The notes beneath the pieces were generated by a model. It had not been told where the DNA came from and did no database searches. It worked only from the letters and a program-made list of their open reading frames with translations. This document shows positions 51,725 to 61,700 of a DNA stretch of 64,000 nt, one piece after another (position 1 is the stretch's first letter; each line of letters opens with the position of its first letter). The DNA is from Lachnoclostridium sp. An14 (GTDB lineage: Bacteria; Bacillota; Clostridia; Lachnospirales; Lachnospiraceae). Made by a program: the position numbers and the translations under genes. The DNA is taken from assembly GCF_002160755.1 (NCBI RefSeq), contig NZ_NFLE01000005.1, positions 1 to 64,000 of the forward strand, read 5' to 3'.

Positions 51725-51810
51725 GGAAGCCGGTACCTTATGAAATTTTTATGCTCCCCTAGACATAGGAACCATTTATTTGATAAGCTGGAAGAGAGGG
51801 GAGTGATACG

Positions 51811-52710
51811 ATGAAGAGAAAGTATGTAGTGACTTGCATTTTATCTGGATTGCTGTGTTTTGCGGGAGCATTTTCTGCTTTTGCCGGATGGGAGAAACAA
51901 GGAGAGGATTACCGCTATCGAAATGAGGATGGAACCTATGCAGTTTCTCAGTGGGTAATGGACCAGGGAAATTATTATTACCTGGGAGCAGACGGAACCA
52001 TGTGGTCGAATACCACAACGCCGGATGGCTATCTGGTAGCAGGAGATGGAAGCTGGGTACAGGATACGCAGGCATTGGGTGGATATGTGCGAACCCCCTA
52101 TGATAATCAGCCTTATCGATACCGTGAGGACACCATGGCATATATTTTCGATGAGGAAACAGATGAACTGTGGGGAACCAATAGTTATATTCTTGCAGCA
52201 ATTCGTGGAATTTACCCGGTAGAGTTACTGGACAGTCAGCAACTGCAGCTTTATCAAAAAGTAAATGAATATCTGGTGGGTTTTCCTTACGAGACAAGTG
52301 AATACGACAAAGCGAAAATGATTTTTGAGTATCTTCAGAGTATTGCGACATATTCACTTTCTAATGGCAGTGACGGACGCAATTCTACATATGGCGTTTT
52401 GATAAACGGAGAAGGTAACTGCGTCGGTTTTTCCGGAGCGTATAAGCTATTGGCCAATGCAGTAGGTGTACGCTGTGCAATTATGAGAGGAAACGGGCAT
52501 CAATGGAATCGCGTATACGTGAATAATGAGTGGAAACCCATTGATGCCTCCGCATTCGGTTCCTATGCAGAAAGTTATCTGGATTTGACAAGAATCGAAT
52601 GCCCATACTGCGGATATTTAAATATATTTCATGTACGGGAAACAGCTCATCCTTGCGCAGGGTGTAAGGAGCAATTAGAGAACCCTGGTTTCCGGTTATA
52701 CGATAACTAA
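51811..52710 (+). CDS. Secreted transglutaminase-like protein with wall-binding repeats
   Basis: 299 aa. Signal peptide (CILSGLLCFAGAFSAFAG). Two wall-binding-type repeats come next (GWEKQGEDYRYRNEDGTY; DQGNYYYLGADGTMW). A transglutaminase-like papain fold follows, with Cys in EGNCVGFSGAYKLLANAVG, His in NGHQWNRVYV and Asp in EWKPIDAS. The C-terminus has a CPYC...CAGC zinc-ribbon-like end. It may crosslink or cleave wall or surface proteins. The giant adhesin encoded next is an obvious candidate partner. Confidence 0.85.
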   Translation: MKRKYVVTCILSGLLCFAGAFSAFAGWEKQGEDYRYRNEDGTYAVSQWVMDQGNYYYLGADGTMWSNTTTPDGYLVAGDGSWVQDTQALGGYVRTPYDNQPYRYREDTMAYIFDEETDELWGTNSYILAAIRGIYPVELLDSQQLQLYQKVNEYLVGFPYETSEYDKAKMIFEYLQSIATYSLSNGSDGRNSTYGVLINGEGNCVGFSGAYKLLANAVGVRCAIMRGNGHQWNRVYVNNEWKPIDASAFGSYAESYLDLTRIECPYCGYLNIFHVRETAHPCAGCKEQLENPGFRLYDN

Positions 52711-52726
52711 ATACAAGATTTGATTG

Positions 52727-52750
52727 AGGCACATCCGTTCGGGTGTGCCT
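52727..52750 (+). terminator. Hairpin between the transglutaminase and giant adhesin genes
   Basis: AGGCACA(T)CC-gttc-GG(G)TGTGCCT. It is followed by TTACCTTTT, so it is a weak terminator at most. Confidence 0.45.
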
Positions 52751-52772
52751 TACCTTTTGCAGGGAGGATACT

Positions 52773-55700
52773 ATGCAATGCAATCGCATTTATATCCGAC
52801 TGAAACGCAAGATTGCCTTTCTAATGGCGATGATTTTTGTGTTTCAGTCTTTTTTTAGTTCCGGATTGGGAATCATACCTGTTCAGGCGGCAATAGAAGG
52901 GAGAGGCTCCACGTTTGCTTATTATGATTCCAGTAATCTCTTAAGGCCAGGAGCCAGTTTTCCCTTTTATGGGAAGGACCATAACCGTGTAGGTTTATGG
53001 CCCTATGGAATTACCAATGTAGAAGACGGAGAACCGGCAGCCGGTTTTTGTTTGGAGCCTAATAAGTCCATGCGTACTGGGACGCAGGGCACCATTGTCA
53101 GCTACGATCTGGATACGGAAGGAGATAACCTGCCTCTTGGAATATCCAGAGAGGAAGCAGAAATTCTTTGGTATGCCCTCTCTTCCTCGGGAAATTTTGA
53201 AGGATATCAGGATGAGGTCGGAAAGATGGGGCAGGGCCATTATATCTTAGGTCAGGCGGCCACCTGGGCCATCATGTCAGGGCGTTGGGCAGGACTGGAA
53301 GATTTTCGGGAACAAATGGAGGTTCTACTGGCAAATTTAAAAAGTCAGACGCTTGCTAATCAAACCAGAGCGGCTTTGGAACAGTTCTTTAACCAGACGA
53401 ATGGTGCTGTGGAGGAGAACGCGGTGCCGCCCTTTGCATCCAAATACCAGAGTACCGCCCCGGTACATCAAATGCAGAAAAATGAGGACGGCACATATAG
53501 CATTACCCTGGAATACAGTGAAGGGTATGACTGGCGGCAGTCGGAGCTGATTTATGATGTTCCGGAAGGATGGACAGCAACAAAAGTTGACGGCGGAGTA
53601 ACCTTTACTTGCAGCACGGGAAATCCGGATGTAGGGTTGATTCGCGGACATTTTCCTGAAGGTTCGACGGCTGCAAAATATTGGGTAAAACCAAATACAT
53701 TTAAAATCTGGTTTCCCGATGGCTGGGACGAAAGCAGTGATTCAGCCGGCCAGCAGGCCATGATTACGATGGCCGGAGAACAGGTGGAATGGGAAGTCTG
53801 GCTTGCGTTCGGAAAAGGCGGTACGCATTTTGAGACGGATAAAGGAGGCTACGAAATCCCATATACCCAGTATCTGCATGAAGAAACATTCAACCGTGAT
53901 TATAAGATTGAGCTGGAAAAGCTGTGTGATGAAACCGGTAAGACTCTGGAGGGAGCGGAGTTTGAAATCCTGGAGCAGTTTGACTTTTCCCAGTTAAATG
54001 GGACGAACCTGGAAGAAGAACAATTCCGGGAAAATACTTCCACTTCTGAGGGAAAGTTTGAAGATTTAAGCATCTGCCAGGATTCCATTACAACCGATGA
54101 AAACGGACACTTTGAACATTCCGACCGGAAGACCTATGATTATGAGAAAACCTATTGCGGCGGCCATCCGGAGCCCATCATCCACTACGTGGAAACTTCC
54201 GATGATGCATCCGAAGAGGAAAGCGCAGCAGCAGAGGAAGAAAATGCCCGCCTGGAAGAAGAAGCATGGGCCGCCTGGCAGGCCTGTGTGGACTGGTGTG
54301 AGGAAAACTGTGATTTCCATTCCATTGACGAAGGAATTGCAAGAGACGCCATGGAAGCGGACCGGGACGAGGCCTGGGATACCTTTATCCATCTGAAACG
54401 CATCTACACCGTGCGGGAAATCAAAGCCAGGGTTGGCTATATTCTCCATGACCTTCATAACGATGATATTCCTGTGGAAATTGTGGAATTTACTTCTTCC
54501 CAGGCCGGCGGAGACAGCACCGTGATCGGAAGCTATCCTGGGAATCAGCAGGAAGGAAATACATTGCTGCAGGTTCAGACGGCAACCGCTTCCGAGGCCA
54601 GTATTTCTTCCAATGAGGTTCCGATGGTGCAGGCAGCAGCAACCCCATCCAATGCAGAGGCAGATTCAGATGGGGAGGCAAAGCAGGAAAAAGCAGAGGA
54701 TGAGCCCACAAAAGAGAGCACCCCAACCTACAGCGAAGAAGAGCCTTCAAAGAAAGAAGCGGATCCTGCAGAGGCAACGCCTTCCGAGGCAGAAGAGCTG
54801 GCAACTCCGTCCAATGCACAGACCTTTTCTCTTTCTGTGCCCTCCCTGCTTTCAAAGGATGATGAGGAGGGGGATGGAGACTGGACCTGGGACGGCGTAC
54901 AGGAGGAGAGTGAAGTGGAGCCGATTGACCAGGATTCCTACGATTCTGACCCCACCGGCCACACCTTTGTTGTCCGGGACCATCGGACAGAAGGAGAGCT
55001 GCACATCAATAAGCGGGACATGGAACTTTATGAACAGGATGCGGAAGACAGTTACGGCAAGAGCCAGGGTGATGCAACGCTGGAAGGGGCCGTTTACGGA
55101 CTTTACGCAGCCGAGGATATCATCCACCCGGATGGGAAGACGGGAAAAGTCTTTTCCGCGGGAGAACTGGTCGCCATTGCCACAACAGATAAAAACGGAG
55201 ATGCCTCTTTCCTGGTCATTACAGAGGAATCCGCAACTTCGAAAAATGTCCCCAATCTCTATGAGGATAATGCAGCCAACAACGGAAACGGCTGGATTGG
55301 GCGGCCGTTAATCCTTGGAAGTTACTATGTCGAGGAGATTTCCCGCTCTGAGGGCTACGAGCTTTCCCGAACCGGAAAAAATCTCTCGGAAAGCAACCGT
55401 ACCGGAACACCGGTGGTGCTGGCTGCAGCGGGCAGTGCTTCCACGGACGGATTTTATCATGAGATCAATGAGTGGGACGGTTCTTCTTACGACTTTGATG
55501 TGGACTATTATGATACGGACGGATTTGAAATCCATCTCTCTGGTTTACCGTCAAACGCAAAGGTCTATGAGGTAGCAATGGAGGACACCACGACAACCGA
55601 ACCGGTGGTGGTCGGGACCGAACGGGTCGAGAAGAAAGACAGCCAGGGAAATCCCGTCTATCAGACGGCGGAGGGCGGAGAATATAAGCTGGATGCGGAC

Positions 55701-58700
55701 GGCAATAAGATTCTAAAGCAGGATGAGCAGGGAGAGATTGTTTATTCCGACATTCAAGCTGAGCAGACCGTAACGGCTGTGAACCGGCTGAATGTTTATG
55801 TGTCTTCCATTGAGCGGGAGGAGCCTTCTGACCCGGACCTGGAGGAATCCACGGATATCGACCCGGATTACATCTTGTGGGAGGCATACTCCGCACTGGC
55901 TATGTCCGGCTACAAAAATGGACTGACGGATGCGCCCTGGGCCATCCTGCCGCTCTCCGGCGATACCAACGGAGAGATGATCGAGGAAATCCTGGAGTAC
56001 TGCGCATCCGACAGCTTTTGGGATGCCTACGATGTGGAAGAGGTCTATGAATCCGATGGAAGCTGGTATGCCAAAATCCGCTATGCCTACAAGGCGCTGG
56101 GCGAGGTGCCGGCTGTCTATGAGCGCGGAAGCGGCCGATTGGTGGTGCGCAAAACCTATGAGGCTGGCTACTATTATGTGATCTATGAAGACGGAGAGTA
56201 TGAACAGAGTGGCTATTCCTTCACTGTAAAAGAACAGGAACTGGATACGGGAGCTCTTGCTCAGGGAAAGCTACGTCTGAAGCCGTCCTACAAGCCGGTT
56301 TATGAAACCTATACTGCTGGGGAGCTTTTACTGGACGGGGAAGGGAATCCCATCCCGGAGATGGAAACCATTCCGATCTACGAAGAACGGGAAGTAATGG
56401 AGACAAAAGAGACGCTGACCCTTATGGATTCAGCAGAAGAAAATGGAAGAATTTTAGTTTCCGTTGACACTTCCGATGAGGATTTTTCCGATGAAGCAAC
56501 CCATACCCGCAGATTCCGGGTTGTCATCTCCGGACAAATCGAAGAGCAGCGGGACGCCGCCGTGAGCGTGACAACACAGAAACCTGAACTGGAGGAGGGT
56601 TCCTATGTGAAATACGCCCTGCTTTTGTATCCCGGCCAGTATGCCGTCTATCAGGATGACGGGACCAGGCTGGAACCGGTGATTGTGGAAGAACGGGTCA
56701 TCAAACAGGCTATCAAGGTGACAAAGGACATTGCGCTAGATTCCTATGAGTATAACTCCTATGAGATTCACCGCGACCCCTTTACAGTCCTGTTTGGCGG
56801 ATATAATGGAAAGGAAGAAACAAAGACCCTTCCGGGCTTCTTCTTTAAGCTATATCTGCGCTCAGACCTGATTGCAACCGGGAAGCTGGAGACAAAAGAG
56901 GACGGCAGCTACGACTATGAGAGTTTCTTTAAAGAAAATCTGGAGTATGCAGCAACCCTGGCTCTGGAGTGGGACACGGCAGAGCATGATGCGGACGGGG
57001 ATATGACGACTGTTCATGCGAACCAGGGCGGCGGCAGGGACGATTACTGGGGTGAGAGTCGGATGCTGCCTTATGGTACCTATGTGCTGGTGGAGCAGCA
57101 GCCTACGGAGATTCCTCAGAAGCATTACCAGATTGATTCTCCAAAAGAAGTGGAACTGCCCTTTATCCCCCAGGTGGATGAGGATGGAACGGTTCACGAT
57201 AAGATTCCGTCACCCGAATACCTTTACGATTCCGAACTGACGCCGGAAGAACTGGCGGAGCGCTACCTGATCCGGTTTAACGAGGAAAACCATGTGATCC
57301 AGGCCCATAACGATGACGGGGATTTTGAGGTATTCAAGTACGGTCTGGAACCGGACAGCGCAAAAGACTGCCAAAATGACGCAGTAGCGGCCTATTACCA
57401 CTATGGTTCTATCAGCGAAAATGCAGGAACCATGGACGATGTGTACTATGAAACCTATTATGACCGGGACGGAACGATTTCCGACTATGGGGTTACCCTA
57501 GATAATGTGGCAACCATGACAGGCAAATCCACTGCCATTGACCGAAAGTTTGCCAAAGCCCTGATTCCCTGGAGTGTACTGGATCCCCGCTATGGCAAGG
57601 TCATTAATGATGACGGAGATATTGGAAATCGGGAACCGGGCCTGGAAGAGGATGGAAGTTTCAATTTTATCTCCTACGCCAATGAAGATGTGGAAAATGA
57701 GTTTTACAGTTCCAGACTGCGAATTGAGAAGATTGACTCCGAAACAGGAGAAAACATCATCCATGAAGGAGCGCTCTTTAAGATCTATGCAGCGAAACGA
57801 GATATTTCCGGAGACGGCTCAGACAATGTGACTGGAACTGGTAATATCCTGTTCGATGAGAACGGGATTCCCCTCTACAATGAGAGTGAGCAGATTGTGA
57901 TGCAGGACGAGTCCGGCGCGGAAGTCGGGGTCTTTAAGGCCTATACCACCATACGGGACGGAGAGGTGGAGCATCCGGATGGAACGGTATCCACGGAGAA
58001 GCAATGCGTAGGATACATTGAAACCTACCAGCCCCTGGGCGCCGGCGCTTATGTGCTGGTGGAGGTGGAAGCTCCGGAAGGCTATGTAAAATCCAAACCC
58101 ATTGCCTTTACGGTGTATAGCGACAAGGTGGAGTATTATGAGGACGGAGACGCCGGAAAGAAGGTCCAGGCGGTGAAATACCAGTATATCCGTCCCATCG
58201 GTTCCGACGGTAAGACCGTTGTGGAGGATATGCACCAGATCGTAGTCAAGGACCAGCCCACCCATGTGGAAATTCACAAGCTGGAAAAGCAGCAGGAATC
58301 TATTACTTACCGGGTGGAAGGGGACGAAGAGCAGTTAAAGAACCGGGGTGATGTTGAACTTCAATATCTTCCGAACGGGGAATTTGCCGGATTCGGGTAT
58401 GTGACAAAGGAACTGGAAGTTTCTTCTGAGCCGGTTTATGTGGAGAATGCGACCCTGACCTTATATAAAGGCCTGATTGTCAAGCAGATCGGGGAACATG
58501 AATACGAAGGCGTTGAGGTTGAACGGAACCTGTTTGATTCCGTAACGGGGATTACCGCCTATGAAACCGGGTACAGCATGGACATCCGGCAGACAGGAAC
58601 CAATGAACAGGGGAAGGCAGAATGGGATATTACCCAGGAAAAGAATCCTCCGGCAGCACTCTGGTACTTTGACTTAGAGTATGACCCAACCGAGTATGAT

Positions 58701-61700
58701 GAGGAAACCGGTATTCTTTACGGTCTGGATGACTGGGGCAACCGGATCTGCATGCTGGATTCTGAAACCGGAATGGCCTATGTGACGGATGAACAGGGAA
58801 ATATCATTGTCTGGCCGTTAGATGAAAATGGGGATAAGATCATCTCCCAGTCTGTGGACGTTTATACGGATGAAACCGGAAAGCAGACCATCAACAGCGA
58901 CCTACAGCCGGTAGTGGATGAAAATGGACTGCCCATTTACTATAAGGACGGCGGCGTAACCTGGGTAGAGAACGAATGGATTACCACCGATGAAGGCGCC
59001 TGGGAGATTGCAAGAGTTCCTCAGGGAGCTTACATTTTGGAAGAAACAGCGGCCCCTCTTGGAGACGGCTATGTACAGTCCATGGCAATCGGCCTGGTGG
59101 TAAAGGATACTTCCGGGATGCAGTCATTTACAATGGAAGACGATTACACGAAGCTGGAAATTTCCAAACTGGATATGACATCCAGAGAGGAGATTGCAGG
59201 CGCAGAGCTGACCCTCTATGAGGCGTACCGGGTCTATGACGATACGGACCGGGGATGGCACCTGGAAATTCTGTTGGATACCGCTGGGGAACCGGTGATT
59301 GCGGCCAACTGGGTATCCGATGGCAATACCCCCCACTGGATCGACCACATCATGCCGGGGGATTACATCCTGCGGGAGACCAGGGTACCGACTAAAGCCG
59401 GCTATGTGACCTCGGAGGATGTAGAGGTCATCATCGAAGAGACCGGTGAGGTTCAATCCTTCGTGATGGAGGATGACCATACGGCCATTGAATTTTATAA
59501 AGTGGATTCGGTAACAGGAGAAGTCCTTCCCAGCGAGAATCCGGCTACTCTTGCGTTATATCCTGCGCTTTTAGATGAGGAAGGGGAACCGCTCTATGAT
59601 GAAGAAGGGAACATCCGATACGATTCCAGTCAGAAAATCTACGAGTGGCAGACCAATGATGGCAGTCAGGTACGGGAAACCGCCCATTGGGTTACCATCG
59701 AGGGCGGCCACAGTTATCTGGCTTACGACTATGAGATCCTAAATGTGCCGGGAACGGAGCAGGCGATCACCTATGTAACAGAGACCGGTGCCCAGCGGTT
59801 TGAGTATCTGCCGGTCGGGAAATACGTCCTGGTAGAAGAGCAGGCACCAAATGGCTATGCACTGGCAGATCCCATGTATATTCTGGTGCGGGACGTAGGT
59901 TCAAAGGATGAGGTCCAGCAGATTACGATGGAGGATGAAGCAATCCAGGTGTTGCTGTCTAAAGTCAATGTAGCCGGAGGAAAAGAGATTGAAGGGGCAA
60001 CCCTAGCAGTGTACCGGGCCGCAGAGGACGGCAGCCTGGTGAAATATCAAATGAAGGATGAAAACGGAAATCTTTTGTATCTTACGGATACGGAAGGCAA
60101 CTTCCTTTATGATGAGAACGGAGAACTTATTCCTGCCATGGAGTACGATGAATCTTATCTGGTGGACCGCTGGATATCCGGTTCTGATGGCCGCTATACC
60201 CAAAGAGATGAAGAACAGGGGCTGATTCCGGATGGATATGAGGCAGGGAATTTAAGACCGCATACCCTTGAAGAACCACAGGCCGGGGACTATTACTTTG
60301 TAGAGGAGCAGACGCCCTTCGGATATGTCAGGGCGGCAGAACTTCCCTTTACGATTACAGAACAGGCAGGCATTCAGCGGTTTGAACTGGTCAATGAACT
60401 GATTTTGGGACAGATTGAGATTGTGAAATCCGATGCAGAGCAGCCGGACAAGCCGTTAGCCGGAGCCCGGTTTAAGTTTACCAACCTGGATACAAACACG
60501 GCGGTCATTTTGATTACGGGGGACGATGGCAGGGCAGTTAGCAGCAAGGTTCCCATTGGCTCCGTTGGCACCGATGGCTCTGTCAGCCTGTACTATTTCC
60601 AGGTGCAGGAGGTGGATGCACCGGATGGATATCTGCTGGAGCCGGAGGCCCATCCGTTCCAGTTCAATGTAACAACGGACCGGAAGGATACGATTGTGTT
60701 CCATTATAAGGCAGCCGACCAGCCAAACAAGGTCATCATCTCCAAAAAGACCTTGACCGATAAAGAGGAGCTGCCCGGGGCCCATCTGGAAGTAAGGCCA
60801 GTGACAGAATCAATCGATGAGGACGGTCAGACGGTGAAGGTAGAAGGAGATGTGATTGACAGCTGGGTATCGACCACAGAACCCCATGAGATCCGGAACC
60901 TGAAACCAGGTGAGTATGTCCTGATTGAAACGAGAGCGCCGGAAGGATATCTGGAAGCGGAAAAAATCTATTTTACCATCAAGGAGAACATGACTGCAGA
61001 AGAAATCCCGTATGTGGAAATGTTTGACGACGATACCAAAGCCGAGATTCGCAAGGTAGACGGGGAAACCAATGAGGCGTTGGCCGGAGCGAAGCTTCAG
61101 ATGGTACGGAAAGAAACTGGGGAGCTGATCAAAGAGTGGGTGACCGATGAAACCGGAACCGTGGTATTCCAGGGACTTCCCGCCGGAGAGTATGAGATTA
61201 CGGAAATCGAAGCGCCGGACGGCTACCAGCTTTTAAAGGAGCCTGTCACCATCACCATCACAAAGGATTACCGGGTACAGATCTTTACCATCGAAAATGA
61301 GCAAACGGAAACCCGGATTGAGAAAAAAGACCAGGAAACCAGAGAACCCGTCATCGGAGCCGTGCTACAGCTGTTGGACCAGGAGGGAATGGTACTTTAC
61401 CAGTGGACTACTGCAAAAGAGCCGGAAGTAATCCGCGGTCTGACGCCGGGAACCTATCAGGTGAAAGAGGTAGAAGCTGCAGATGGGTATTTGCTTCTGC
61501 CGGAGCCGATGGAGATTGAGATTCGAAATGATACAGGGGTACAGACCTTTACGGTTACAAACCAGAAGCTCATAACGGAGATAGAAAAAATAGACCAGGA
61601 AACAAAGGAACCTCTTTCCGGAGCGAAGCTGCGGCTTGTGCGGGAGTCGGATGGGGAAGTCATCCGGGAATGGGTAAGCGCAAGCGTACCGGAGGTATTC

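Noticed and set aside
52722-52772. Strong terminator before the giant adhesin
   Set aside because: The stem is good but the T-run is weak and interrupted; read-through from the transglutaminase gene is likely.
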